Source of the DNA: Rhodanobacter humi
GTDB lineage: Bacteria > Pseudomonadota > Gammaproteobacteria > Xanthomonadales > Rhodanobacteraceae
NCBI RefSeq assembly: GCF_041107455.1
Contig: NZ_JBGBPY010000001.1
Span: 620,001 to 684,000, forward strand
Direction of reading: 5' to 3'
Length of the DNA: 64,000 bases
The position numbers and the translations under genes were made by a program. The notes beneath the pieces were generated by a model. It was given only the letters and a program-made list of their open reading frames with translations, was not told the origin of the DNA and ran no database searches. Every line of letters starts with the position of its first letter. The stretch's first letter is position 1. Positions 7,263-17,385 of the stretch are shown piece by piece.

Positions 7263-8498
7263 ATGGATGCGAGCCTGCTGCGTTGCCTGCTGCTCGTGAC
7301 CGCGGCGCTGGCCTCGGTGCTGCTGGCGAGACGCTCCGTGCGGCGGGCCTTCGGCGCCGGCCCGGCCTTCGTCCTGTGGCTGCTGCCCATGCTGGCGATG
7401 GCGCTGCCGTGGCTACCCGCCCTGCCTTCACAGTGGGGCGCCCTGCCGGCCATCCACGTCCTGCCCGACGGTTTGGCCGCCGGAACGGCGGGCGCCGTGG
7501 CCAGCACGCACGCGCCGTGGCCGCGCTGGCTGTGGCTGGCCGGCGCAATCGCGATGCTGTCGCGATTGGTCGCGCAGTACCTGCGCCTGCGTCGGCAGTC
7601 TCGTCCATTGCCGGCGGCGCTGGTGACGGGTCTGCGGCAGGAACTGCACGACCTCGATCCGCGTCGCCTGCGCCTGCATCCGAGCGGTCCCGCCGTGCTG
7701 TGGGCGCCGCGCAGCCTGGTGCTGCTGCCGGCGGATTTCCTCGAACGCTTCGCCGCCGCCGAACGGCGCCTGGTGCTGCATCACGAACTCACCCACCTGC
7801 GTCGCGGCGACGCGCTGTGGAGCCTCGTCGCCGAACTGGTACTTGCGCTGCTGTGGTTCCACCCGCTGGCTTGGCTGGCGCGGCCGCGCTTCCGGCTCGA
7901 CCAGGAACTGGCCTGCGACGAACGCGTGCTGCGCGACGCGCCGCACGACGACGCCGACTACGCCCACACCTTGCTGCACAGCGTCGGCCTGTCCCCCGTG
8001 CCGGTGCTGATTCCCTGGCTCGCCGAGCCCCAACTCAAGGAGCGACTCACCATGATCCAGCGTCATCGTCCCGGGGCCCTGCGCCGCCGTGCGGGTGTTG
8101 TCGCGCTTACCGTGCTGATGGCCGGCAGCGTGTTCGTGGCGCAGGCGGCCGTCCACGACCAGCAGGCCGGCCAGGACCTCGCCTACAACTCGCGCATGTA
8201 TCCACGCTACCCCGCAGCGGCCATCAAGGCCGGCGAACAAGGCACCGTGATACTGAAAGTCCAGGTGCTCGCCGATGGTTCCGTGGGCACCATCACCTAC
8301 GAGCCCGAGCACAGCACCACCACCTCGGCCGACCTGATCGCGGCGGCCACCGATGCCGCGCGGCAGTGGCGCTTCAATCCGGAGATCAAGGGCGGCAAGC
8401 CGGTCACGGGCTATGCGCGCGTGCCGGTCAGATTCGACATCCACCCAATGCCGGGCAAGGCCGGCAAGGACGAAGTTGAGAAATCAAGTTCGAAGTAG
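7263..8498 (+). CDS. M56 (BlaR1-type) membrane metallopeptidase fused to a TonB C-terminal domain
   Basis: 411 aa from the ATG 1 nt past the BlaI-like stop region. N-terminal transmembrane segments (about 5-25, 38-55, 80-100) precede the zinc motif HHELTHLRRGD, followed by another hydrophobic segment (LVAELVLALLWFHPLAW). After a further membrane anchor (VVALTVLMAGSVFVAQAA), the C terminus holds a TonB-type domain (SRMYPRYPAAAIKAGEQGTV to ARVPVRFDIHP) in place of the penicillin-sensing domain of BlaR1. It presumably cleaves or releases the BlaI-like repressor in response to an envelope signal. The signal is unknown. Confidence 0.88.
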   Translation: MDASLLRCLLLVTAALASVLLARRSVRRAFGAGPAFVLWLLPMLAMALPWLPALPSQWGALPAIHVLPDGLAAGTAGAVASTHAPWPRWLWLAGAIAMLSRLVAQYLRLRRQSRPLPAALVTGLRQELHDLDPRRLRLHPSGPAVLWAPRSLVLLPADFLERFAAAERRLVLHHELTHLRRGDALWSLVAELVLALLWFHPLAWLARPRFRLDQELACDERVLRDAPHDDADYAHTLLHSVGLSPVPVLIPWLAEPQLKERLTMIQRHRPGALRRRAGVVALTVLMAGSVFVAQAAVHDQQAGQDLAYNSRMYPRYPAAAIKAGEQGTVILKVQVLADGSVGTITYEPEHSTTTSADLIAAATDAARQWRFNPEIKGGKPVTGYARVPVRFDIHPMPGKAGKDEVEKSSSK

Positions 8499-8540
8499 GC
8501 CAAACCCAATTGATTTGCATGTGAATTATTGAATTGATAA

Positions 8541-8563
8541 CCTCGGCGCGTCCCACGCCGAGG
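8541..8563 (+). promoter_or_regulatory. Hairpin abutting the start codon of the NlpC/P60 gene
   Basis: CCTCGGCG pairs perfectly with CGCCGAGG around a 7-nt loop, ending 7 nt before the GTG start at 8571. It is followed by ttgtctc rather than a clean U-run. It could act as a weak terminator of the upstream M56 gene or mask the ribosome site of the next gene. Confidence 0.6.
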
Positions 8564-8570
8564 TTGTCTC

Positions 8571-9125
8571 GTGAATCCGCAGCGCGCCGCCCGATTCGCA
8601 ACTTCGCCCGCGCGCATCGCCCGGCTGGCGCTGCTGACCGTTGCGATCGCCCTGCTGGCCGCCTGCGCCAGCGCGCCCCGTCGCAGCGGCACCACCCCAT
8701 CCGCCCTGGCCAGCGAACCCGCACGCGGCCCCGAGGGCGAGATCGCCGCCGCCAACGACGTGCTGTTCCGCGCCATGGCCTTGGTCGGCACGCCGTACCG
8801 CTGGGGTGGCAACAGTCCCGCCGGCGGCTTCGACTGCAGCGGCCTGGTCGACTACATCTACCGCAACGCCACCGGCCTCGAACTGCCGCGCACCTCCGGC
8901 GAAATGGCCGACATGGACGCGCGCAAGGTCAAGCGCATGACCCAGCTGGTCAGTGGCGACCTGGTGTTCTTCGACATCGGCGGCCGCATCAGCCATGTCG
9001 GCGTCTACGTGGGCAAGGGCCGCTTCGTGCATGCGCCGAACAGCGGCGGCACCGTGCGCCTGGACGATATCGACGGGCCGTACTGGGCCGAGCACTTCGC
9101 GTTCGGGAAGCGGGTGCTGGACTGA
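8571..9125 (+). CDS. NlpC/P60-family peptidoglycan endopeptidase lipoprotein
   Basis: 184 aa from a GTG start; no ATG is in frame before the catalytic domain. A lipoprotein signal peptide ends with the lipobox LLAAC (Cys near residue 27). The NlpC/P60 cysteine-peptidase domain follows: ALVGTPYRWGGNSPAGGFDCSG with the nucleophile Cys in DCSG, and the His in ISHVGVYVGKG. These enzymes cleave the D-Glu/meso-DAP bond in cell-wall peptides (Spr/MepS-like) and act at the outer membrane or periplasm. It follows the BlaI/M56 pair on the same strand with a 72-nt gap that contains a hairpin, so co-transcription is uncertain. Confidence 0.9.
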   Translation: MNPQRAARFATSPARIARLALLTVAIALLAACASAPRRSGTTPSALASEPARGPEGEIAAANDVLFRAMALVGTPYRWGGNSPAGGFDCSGLVDYIYRNATGLELPRTSGEMADMDARKVKRMTQLVSGDLVFFDIGGRISHVGVYVGKGRFVHAPNSGGTVRLDDIDGPYWAEHFAFGKRVLD

Positions 9126-9287
9126 TGCCCGTCGCACCCGGAACGGGCGCGAAGTGGACGCCCGCCTCACGGATACGGGCCTAGGCTAGGCGGACAGGCC
9201 AGCACGATATCGGCTGCACGGCCCGCCGCCTGCCTGCGCGATGCCGCCCCGACGGCCACCCGTCGCTTCCACACCGAGGATCGATCC

Positions 9288-9716
9288 ATGAGCATCAGCA
9301 AGATTCTGTACACCGCCACCTCCACCGCCAAGGGCGGCCGCGAAGGCCATGTCCACAGCAGCGACGGCGTGCTGGACTTCGACCTGAAGGTACCGAAGGA
9401 ACTGGGTGGCCCGGGCGGCCGCGGCAGCAATCCGGAGCAACTGTTCGCTGCCGGCTATGCGGCCTGCTTCGAGGGTGCGGTGCGCTACGTGGCGCGCGAG
9501 AAGAAGATCGCGCTGAAGGACGCCTCGGTGACCGCGCACGTCGGCATCGGACCACGCGAGCCGACCGGCTTCGGCATCGCGGTGAGGCTGGAGGTGAGCC
9601 TGCCGGGCCTCGACCGCACCGTGGCGCAGGAACTCGTCGACACCGCCCATCGCGATATCTGCCCGTACTCGCACGCCACGCGCGGCAACGTGGACGTGCA
9701 GATCAGCCTGGTGTGA
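9288..9716 (+). CDS. ohr: Organic hydroperoxide resistance protein Ohr (OsmC family)
   Basis: 142 aa, the usual Ohr length. The reactive Cys60 (AAGYAACF) and resolving Cys125 (DICPYSHATRGN) are both present, along with the conserved Arg18 and Glu50. Ohr reduces organic and lipid hydroperoxides using lipoylated-protein electrons in the cytoplasm. The common partner OhrR (MarR family) is not adjacent. A strong hairpin terminator follows at 9832. Confidence 0.95.
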   Translation: MSISKILYTATSTAKGGREGHVHSSDGVLDFDLKVPKELGGPGGRGSNPEQLFAAGYAACFEGAVRYVAREKKIALKDASVTAHVGIGPREPTGFGIAVRLEVSLPGLDRTVAQELVDTAHRDICPYSHATRGNVDVQISLV

Positions 9717-9783
9717 TTCCAGATTCGGAATGATTGGGCTGTTGATTCGTCGGCCAGTGCTCCGCCGGGCTCACAGCAAGGCC

Positions 9784-9826
9784 GTCCCCTCTCCCCAACC
9801 CTCTCCCGCAGGCGGGAGAGGGGGCG
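9784..9826. repeat. CCCTCTCCC/GGGAGAGGG intergenic palindrome
   Basis: ccctctcccgcaggcgggagaggg forms a hairpin preceded by a direct ccctctcccc copy. Similar palindromes occur at 27905-27946, 44486-44525, 50138-50163, about 59987-60040, and inside leuS at about 37100-37180. It is a dispersed intergenic repeat family of this genome. Confidence 0.7.
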
Positions 9827-9831
9827 AACGT

Positions 9832-9861
9832 AAAAACGGCGTCCTTTCGGACGCCGTTTTT
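9832..9861. terminator. Intrinsic terminator between ohr and the FKBP gene
   Basis: A 13-bp stem (AAAAACGGCGTCC with GGACGCCGTTTTT) has a tttc loop. A and T tracts flank it, so it can serve both converging genes. A truncated second copy of the right arm (gggacgccgttttgctttta) follows at 9881-9900. Confidence 0.92.
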
Positions 9862-9915
9862 GCTTGAGTCACATTGATGCGGGACGCCGTTTTGCTTTTA
9901 CCGTTGATCCGCCGG

Positions 9916-10401
9916 TCAGTGCTCTGCACTGCCCGGCGGATGGGCGTGGCCGTGCTTCAGTTCTTCCTCGGTGGCATCGCGCACTTCCTGGATCGCGACG
10001 TCGAAGTCCAGCGTCTTGCCGGCCATCGGGTGGTTGAGGTCCACATCGACCGCGCTCATGCCGACCTTGTGCACGGTGACTGCGCGCTGGCCGCCTTCCT
10101 TCAGCGCCAGCACGGTGGTCATGCCGGGCTTGAGGTGTTTGGCGTGCTGGAAATACTTCTTCGGTACGCGCTGGATCTGGCCTTCCTGGCGTTCGCCATA
10201 ACCGTCGACGGGGGCGATCGTCGCCTGGACGTTGTCGCCGGCGGCGTGCTCTTCCAGCGCCTTCTCCAGGCCCGGGATCAGCTGGCCGTGGCCGAGCAGG
10301 ATCCACAACGGCTCGCCGTTGTCGTGCGAGCTTTCCACCTTCGCGCCGTCCACGCTGAGCGTGTAGTGCAGCGCGACGACCTTGTCCTTGCCAGCCTTCA
10401 T
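9916..10401 (-). CDS. FKBP-type peptidyl-prolyl isomerase (SlyD-like)
   Basis: 161 aa from MKAGKDKVVALHYTLSVDG. The FKBP core (GHGQLIPGLEKALEE) is interrupted by the insert-in-flap region seen in SlyD (GYGERQEGQIQRVPKKYF, VDLNHPMAGKTLDFDV). It ends in a His-containing tail (EELKHGHAHPPGSAEH), shorter than the metal-binding tail of E. coli SlyD. It is a cytoplasmic proline isomerase/chaperone. The longer frame to 10557 runs into the MFS gene's end and is not coding. Confidence 0.93.
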   Translation of the reverse strand: MKAGKDKVVALHYTLSVDGAKVESSHDNGEPLWILLGHGQLIPGLEKALEEHAAGDNVQATIAPVDGYGERQEGQIQRVPKKYFQHAKHLKPGMTTVLALKEGGQRAVTVHKVGMSAVDVDLNHPMAGKTLDFDVAIQEVRDATEEELKHGHAHPPGSAEH

Positions 10402-10438
10402 TGCCTGTCTCTCTGATGATGCAAAGGGCGTGATTCTA

Positions 10439-11671
10439 TCAGGAGCCCGGCTTGCCGAAGCCCACCCCACGCGCCTCCGGCCCCAGCCACACCAGTGCGG
10501 CGAGCACCACGGCCACCACCGCGACCCACAGCGACATCGCCCAGGCGAAATCGCCACCGTGCCGGTGCGCCAGACAGGTTTGCGCGGTGGCAGTGCCGGC
10601 GGCGAGCAGGTTGCCGAGCTGGTAGGCGAAGCCCGGCAGGGTGCCGCGCACCGCGTCGGGCGACAGTTCGTTGAGATGGGTGGGCACCACGCCCCAGGCG
10701 CCCTGCACCATCACCTGGATCAGGAAGGCGCCCAGGCCGAGCAGCCACAGCGAGCCGCCGTGCGTCCACAGCGGGATCACCGGAATCGCCAGCAGCGCGG
10801 CCACGATCATCGCGCGCCGCCGCCCCACCTTTTCCGACCACGCGCCGAAGAACAGGCCGCCGGCCAGCGCGCCGAGGTTGAGCAGCGCCACCAGCAGGAA
10901 GGCCGCGCCCGAACCGGTGGGCAGGCGCAGGTTCACTTCCTCGAAGGTGTGGTACATGTCCTGCGAGCCGTGGCTGAAGGCGTTGAACGCGAACATCAGC
11001 ACGATCATGTAGGCGAACAGCTTCCAGTGCCCGCGCATCGCCTCGCCCACCCCGACCTTGCCGTGCGCATGCTGCCCGGCCTGCCACACCGGCGACTCCG
11101 GCACCTTGCGCCGGATGTACAGCACCAGCAGCGCCGGCACCGCGCCCACCACGAACAGGCCGCGCCAGCCGATCGCGTCGACCAAGAGCCAGTTCGCCAG
11201 CGCGGCGAGGAAGAAGCCGCAGGGATAGCCACTCTGCAGCAGGCCCGAGACCAGGCCGCGCGATTTCGGCGGGATCGCCTCCATCGCCAGCGAGGCGCCG
11301 ATGCCCCACTCGCCGCCCATCGCCACGCCGAACAGGAAGCGCAGCACCAGCAGCATGGCCAGCGAGGTCGAGAACGCCGTGGCCAGTTCGAACACCGAGA
11401 ACAGCACCACGTCCAGCATCAGCACCGGCCGCCGCCCGTAGCGGTCCGCCAGCCGGCCGAAGATCAGCGCGCCCAGCGGCCGCGCCGCCAGGGTGAGGAA
11501 CAGGCCGTAGGTCACCGCCTCGTTGTCGGTGTGGAACTCCTTCGCCACGCCCACGATCACGAAGGTCAGCAGGAAGTAGTCGAACGCATCCAGCGTCCAG
11601 CCGAGGAAGCTGGCCAGCACGGTGTGGCGCTGTTCGTGGCTCAGTTCGCGCAGGGACGACAGCGGCGACAT
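10439..11671 (-). CDS. MFS transporter (sialate/lactate:H+ symporter-like)
   Basis: About 410 aa with 12 predicted membrane segments. The loop 2-3 motif GRLADRYGRRPVL is the MFS signature, and FLGWTLDAFDYFLLTF at the N terminus is typical of the sialate/carboxylate:H+ symporter branch. ATG 11671 is chosen because GGAG sits 8 nt upstream; the GTG at 11680 is the alternative. It is an inner-membrane uptake or efflux protein. The substrate cannot be told from context, with FKBP downstream and a helicase divergent. Confidence 0.88.
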   Translation of the reverse strand: MSPLSSLRELSHEQRHTVLASFLGWTLDAFDYFLLTFVIVGVAKEFHTDNEAVTYGLFLTLAARPLGALIFGRLADRYGRRPVLMLDVVLFSVFELATAFSTSLAMLLVLRFLFGVAMGGEWGIGASLAMEAIPPKSRGLVSGLLQSGYPCGFFLAALANWLLVDAIGWRGLFVVGAVPALLVLYIRRKVPESPVWQAGQHAHGKVGVGEAMRGHWKLFAYMIVLMFAFNAFSHGSQDMYHTFEEVNLRLPTGSGAAFLLVALLNLGALAGGLFFGAWSEKVGRRRAMIVAALLAIPVIPLWTHGGSLWLLGLGAFLIQVMVQGAWGVVPTHLNELSPDAVRGTLPGFAYQLGNLLAAGTATAQTCLAHRHGGDFAWAMSLWVAVVAVVLAALVWLGPEARGVGFGKPGS

Positions 11672-11844
11672 GGCAGGCACTCCGCAGGGCGACGGCGCAG
11701 GCTAGCACGCGATCCCGGCAGCGCCCGCCCGCTTCGGCTATACTCCGCGCACGGCTTCCCCGCCGTTGCGGCTTGCGCCGCCCCATTTCCCAAGATCGCA
11801 ACACGGTTCCGCATGAACGCTCCGGGTTGCACAGGAGTGTTTTC

Positions 11845-13179
11845 ATGTCTTTCGAATCGCTGGGCCTCGCGCCCGCGTTGCTGCGTGCGCTTGCCGAACA
11901 GGGCTACGCCGAACCCACCCCGGTGCAGGCCGGATCCATCCCGCTGGTGCTGGAAGGCCACGACCTGCTCGCCGCCGCGCAGACCGGCACCGGCAAGACC
12001 GCCGCGTTCGCGCTGCCCTTGCTGCAGAAGCTGTCCGGCGCCGGCCCGACCATGACGCGCCGCCCGCGCGCCCTGGTGCTCACGCCCACCCGCGAGCTGG
12101 CCGCGCAGATCCACGACAACCTGCGCGACTACGGCAAGCACCTGCGCGTCAGCGCCACCACCATCTTCGGCGGCGTCGGCATGGGCCCGCAGATCAACGT
12201 GCTGCGCCGCGGCGTGGACATCGTGATCGCCACGCCCGGCCGACTGATCGACCACATGCAGCAGCGCACGCTGGACCTCTCCGGCGTGGAGACGCTGGTG
12301 CTCGATGAGGCCGACCGCATGCTCGACATGGGCTTCCTGCCGGCGCTCAAGCGCATCCTCGGCGCCGTGCCCAAGCAGCGCCAGACCCTGCTGTTCTCCG
12401 CCACCTTCGCGCCCGAGATCAAGGCGCTGGCGATGCAGTTCATGCGCGCGCCGCGCGAGGTCTCGGTGACGCCGCCGAACTCCGTGGCCACGCTGGTCAG
12501 CCACCACGTGCACCCGGTCGACGCAGCGAACAAGCGCGAGCTGCTGCTGCACGTGCTGAGCCAGGACAGCCGCCGCCAGACCCTGGTGTTCAGCCGCACC
12601 AAGCACGGCGCCGACAAGCTGGTGAAGTACCTGGAAGTGTCCGGCCTGCGCGCCGCGGCGATCCACGGCAACAAGAGCCAGAACGCGCGCACCAAGGCGC
12701 TCGCCGACTTCAAGAGCAGCCGCATCACCGTGCTGGTGGCCACCGACATCGCCGCGCGCGGCATCGACATCGACCAGCTGCCGATGGTCATCAACTTCGA
12801 CCTGCCGATGGTGGCCGAGGACTACGTGCACCGCATCGGCCGCACCGGCCGCGCCGGCAGCGAAGGCAAGGCGGTGTCGCTGGTCAGCCACGACGAATCC
12901 GGCCTGCTGCGCGACATCCGCAAGCTGCTCAAGGACGAGATCGCCATCGACAACGTGCCCGGCTTCGAGCCTTCCACGCCGCTGCGGCTGGATGCCGGCG
13001 CGCCGCGTCCGAAGCAGGGCCAGCGCCAGCCGCGGCCGCCGCAACGCCAGAGCAGCGGCGGCCAGCGTCAGGGCGGCGCGCATCGCCCGCACGGCCACGC
13101 GTCATCGAACGGCGGCAGCGAACACGCCGCGGGCAACCGCAAGCGCCATCGCCGGCCGCGGCCGGCAGCGAAGGCCTGA
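11845..13179 (+). CDS. rhlE: DEAD-box RNA helicase RhlE
   Basis: 444 aa with an AGGAG Shine-Dalgarno 8 nt before the ATG. All helicase motifs are present: Q-motif (GYAEPTPVQ), AAQTGTGKT, PTRELAAQI, DEADRMLDMGF, FSATF, TDIAARGIDID and HRIGRTGRAG. A basic Gln/Arg/His-rich C-terminal tail of about 70 residues (QRQPRPPQRQSSGGQRQGG) is typical of RhlE for RNA contact. It acts in ribosome assembly and RNA turnover. A REP palindrome starts 11 nt past its stop. Confidence 0.95.
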   Translation: MSFESLGLAPALLRALAEQGYAEPTPVQAGSIPLVLEGHDLLAAAQTGTGKTAAFALPLLQKLSGAGPTMTRRPRALVLTPTRELAAQIHDNLRDYGKHLRVSATTIFGGVGMGPQINVLRRGVDIVIATPGRLIDHMQQRTLDLSGVETLVLDEADRMLDMGFLPALKRILGAVPKQRQTLLFSATFAPEIKALAMQFMRAPREVSVTPPNSVATLVSHHVHPVDAANKRELLLHVLSQDSRRQTLVFSRTKHGADKLVKYLEVSGLRAAAIHGNKSQNARTKALADFKSSRITVLVATDIAARGIDIDQLPMVINFDLPMVAEDYVHRIGRTGRAGSEGKAVSLVSHDESGLLRDIRKLLKDEIAIDNVPGFEPSTPLRLDAGAPRPKQGQRQPRPPQRQSSGGQRQGGAHRPHGHASSNGGSEHAAGNRKRHRRPRPAAKA

Positions 13180-13189
13180 CGAAACACCG

Positions 13190-13265
13190 GTAGGAGCGCA
13201 CCCTGTGCGCGATGGCTCTGGCTTTGATCGATACCAGAGCATTCGCGCACAGGGTGCGCTCCTAC
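13190..13265. repeat. REP-type palindromic element 1
   Basis: Two perfect 23-nt inverted arms (13190-13212 and 13243-13265) begin GTAGGAGCGCACC. They enclose a smaller CTCTGG/CCAGAG hairpin. This is the organisation of REP/BIME elements mobilised by RAYT transposases. It lies between the convergent rhlE and SDR genes. Confidence 0.88.
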
Positions 13266-13272
13266 AGTTTTG

Positions 13273-14022
13273 TCAGCGCTCCTGATCGGTGGGCCGCATC
13301 AGCACTTCGTTGATGTTGACGTGCGACGGCCGGCTCACGCAGAAGGCGATCACCTCGGCCACGTCCTGGCTCTGCAGCTGACGCATGCTGTCGGCCCAGG
13401 CGTTGAGCGCGTCCTTGGTCGCGGCATGGCCGATGTGTTCGCGCAGCTCGGTCGCCACCGCGCCCGGCTCGATCACGCTGACGCGGATGTTGTCCTTGTA
13501 CACCTCGCGGCGCAGCGCCTCGGAGAACGCCACCACGCCGAACTTGGCGGCCGAGTAGGCCGCCGCGTTGGGGTTGGCCACGCGCCCGGCGGTGGAGGAG
13601 ACGTTGACGATGTGACCGTCGCGCCGCGCGCGCATGCCGGCCAGCGCGGCCTGCGTCGAGGCGATCAGGCCCAGCACGTTGAGTTCCAGCATGTGCCGCC
13701 AGCGGCCGAGGTCGGCCTCGGCGACCGGCTCCAGGTACATCACGCCGGCGTTGTTGACGAGGATGTCCAGACGACCGAAATGCTGCTCGGTCTCGCGCAC
13801 GATGCGTTGCGCCTCGGCCTCGTCGGCGAGGTCGGCCACCAGCACCAGCGGCTCGGCGCCGAGCGAGGCCAGCTGCTGCGCCAGTGCGTCCAGGCGTTCG
13901 CGCCGGCGCGCGGCGATCGCGACCTTGGCGCCGTGCCGCGCCAGTTCCAGCGCGGTGGCTTCGCCGATGCCGGAGGAGGCGCCGGTCACCAGCGCGATGC
14001 GGTCTTTCAGGCGGTTGTGCAT
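13273..14022 (-). CDS. SDR-family NAD(P)-dependent oxidoreductase (YdfG-like)
   Basis: 249 aa from MHNRLKDRIALVTG, with GGAGA 8 nt before the ATG. The classical SDR motifs are complete: TGASSGIGE for cofactor binding, NNAGV, and the catalytic S..YSAAK (AAAYSAAKFG). It resembles the 3-hydroxy acid/serine dehydrogenase YdfG group, which uses NADP. The substrate is unknown. It converges on rhlE across a REP element and is divergent from deaD. Confidence 0.9.
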   Translation of the reverse strand: MHNRLKDRIALVTGASSGIGEATALELARHGAKVAIAARRRERLDALAQQLASLGAEPLVLVADLADEAEAQRIVRETEQHFGRLDILVNNAGVMYLEPVAEADLGRWRHMLELNVLGLIASTQAALAGMRARRDGHIVNVSSTAGRVANPNAAAYSAAKFGVVAFSEALRREVYKDNIRVSVIEPGAVATELREHIGHAATKDALNAWADSMRQLQSQDVAEVIAFCVSRPSHVNINEVLMRPTDQER

Positions 14023-14044
14023 GTTCGTCTCCCAATCAAAGGTT

Positions 14045-14143
14045 CCGTTCGCGCTGAGCGTAGCTTGCGCCAGCAAGCGGAGTCGAAGCGCCACGCGATG
14101 CCCTTCGACTCTGGCCCTTCGGGCCGACGCTCAGGGCGAACGG
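14045..14143. repeat. Nested inverted repeat between SDR and deaD
   Basis: Outer arms at 14045-14061 and 14127-14143 match 16 of 17 nt. An inner GAGTCGAAG/CTTCGACTC pair and a GCTTGC/GCAAGC hairpin lie inside. The CTTCGACTC...CTCAGGGCGAACGG vocabulary is that of a common dispersed proteobacterial intergenic repeat. The divergent promoters of both genes must lie around or in it. Confidence 0.75.
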
Positions 14144-14215
14144 CACAAATCTCAGACTGTTACAATGCCACCATTCTCCCGCATGCCGCCGCGCATGCCA
14201 CCTCGAGGTTCCCCC

Positions 14216-16080
<1,865 letters not shown>

Positions 16081-16084
<4 letters not shown>

Positions 16085-16140
16085 GTCGGGCTTCAGCCCG
16101 ACTTGCCTTGCGGAGATGTCGGGCTGAAGCCCGACCCACG
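16081..16140. repeat. REP-type palindromic element 2, overlapping the deaD stop
   Basis: Perfect 19-nt arms at 16084-16102 and 16118-16136 (GGTCGGGCTTCAGCCCGAC and its complement) are each themselves palindromic. The element opens with GTAGG, and the TAG of deaD (16082-16084) is part of that opening. Confidence 0.88.
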
Positions 16141-16250
16141 CCCGGCACGGCGCCGGCGTTTCCGCAAGGCAACGCTGCGTTCGCTTCGCTGTGGATGCAA
16201 ATTCCGTACGCGCCACCATCTTGGGCCGATCCCCCACGAGGCGATCCGCC

Positions 16251-17057
16251 ATGCCCACCCTGCCCAGCCTGTACATCTCCCACGGCTCGCCGATGACCGC
16301 GTTGCAACCCGGCGCAACCGGTGCGCGGCTGACCGAACTGGCGCAGGCGTTGCCGCGCCCCAAGGCCATCGTGATCGCCAGCGCGCACTGGCTGGCGCAC
16401 GCGCCGCTGGTGGGCGGCGCCGCACAGCCGGACACGATCCACGACTTCCACGGCTTCCCGCCTGCGCTGTACCAGCTGCGCTATCCCGTGCCGGGCGCAC
16501 CCGCGCTCGCCGCGCGCGTGATGGACTTGCTCGACCAAGCCGGCCTCGCGCCGCAAATCGACCCGCAGCGCGGGCTGGACCACGGCGCCTGGGTACCGCT
16601 GCGCCTGCTCTACCCTGACGCCGACATCCCGGTGGTACCGCTGTCGATCCAGCCGGAGCTGGGCTCCGCGCACCAGTACGCGCTGGGCCGTGCGCTGGCG
16701 CCACTGCGCGGAGAAGGCGTGCTGCTGATCGGCTCGGGCAGCATCACCCACAACCTGCACGACTTCCGCGCCGGCTACAGCGCCGAGCGCGAGGCGCCCT
16801 ACGTGCGTCCTTTCATCGGCTGGATCGAGCAGAAGCTGGCGGCGGGCGACGTCGACGCCTTGCTCGACTACCGCCGCCAGGCGCCGTTCGCCCAGCGCGC
16901 CCACCCCACCGACGAGCACCTGCTGCCGCTGTTCTTCGCGCTGGGCGCGGCCGGCGACGGCGCGCAAGCGCAGCGCATCGACGCCGGCATCGACCTCGGC
17001 TTCCTCGCGATGGACATCTACCGCTTCGACGATCCGGCCACCGTCACTTCACGATGA
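16251..17057 (+). CDS. DODA-type (class III extradiol) ring-cleavage dioxygenase, YgiD-like
   Basis: 268 aa from ATG 16251 (MPTLPSLYISHGSPM). Metal-site histidines are visible in YISHGSP, SAHWLAHAP, GLDHGAWV and GSGSITHNL, as in the LigB-related DOPA 4,5-dioxygenase family. These are Zn- or Fe-dependent cytoplasmic enzymes that cleave catechols. The natural substrate of the bacterial members is not settled. Its last 14 nt overlap the 3' end of the converging cupredoxin gene. Confidence 0.9.
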   Translation: MPTLPSLYISHGSPMTALQPGATGARLTELAQALPRPKAIVIASAHWLAHAPLVGGAAQPDTIHDFHGFPPALYQLRYPVPGAPALAARVMDLLDQAGLAPQIDPQRGLDHGAWVPLRLLYPDADIPVVPLSIQPELGSAHQYALGRALAPLRGEGVLLIGSGSITHNLHDFRAGYSAEREAPYVRPFIGWIEQKLAAGDVDALLDYRRQAPFAQRAHPTDEHLLPLFFALGAAGDGAQAQRIDAGIDLGFLAMDIYRFDDPATVTSR

Positions 17058-17385
17058 CCGTACCGATCATGAATGGGTGCACCGTGCAGTAGTAGGTGTA
17101 GGTGCCCGGTTTGCTGAAGATGGTCACGTAGCGGTCGCCGGTGTCCAGCGCCTTCGACGGCGCGAACTGCCCGTTCGCGCTGACCACGATGTGCGGCTCC
17201 TCGTCGCGGTTGATCCATGTCACCTTCGCGCCCACCGGCACGGTGAGCGTCTTCGGCATGAACATGAAGTTGTGGATCTCGATCTGGCCAGGCTTGGCCG
17301 CGGCATCGACCGCGGCATGCGCCGCCAGCGCCGGTGCACCCACGGCCAGCCACAGGCAGGCTGCAAGGACAAGACGACCGCTCAT
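17044..17385 (-). CDS. Periplasmic cupredoxin (plastocyanin/amicyanin-like)
   Basis: 113 aa with a signal peptide (about 1-22, GAPALAAHA). The type-1 copper ligands are arranged normally: His65 in DEEPH, then Cys100, His103 and Met106 in YYCTVHPFM. It is a small periplasmic blue-copper electron carrier. Its ATG overlaps the stop of the upstream Tat phosphoesterase (ATGA at 17382-17385), so the two are co-translated. The operon starts at an ECF-type promoter shared in pattern with the divergent sigma gene. The electron partner is unknown. Confidence 0.92.
   Translation of the reverse strand: MSGRLVLAACLWLAVGAPALAAHAAVDAAAKPGQIEIHNFMFMPKTLTVPVGAKVTWINRDEEPHIVVSANGQFAPSKALDTGDRYVTIFSKPGTYTYYCTVHPFMIGTVIVK

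Noticed and set aside
6875-9125. Beta-lactam resistance locus because of BlaI/BlaR-type genes
   Set aside because: No beta-lactamase or penicillin-binding sensor domain is present; the M56 protein has a TonB domain.
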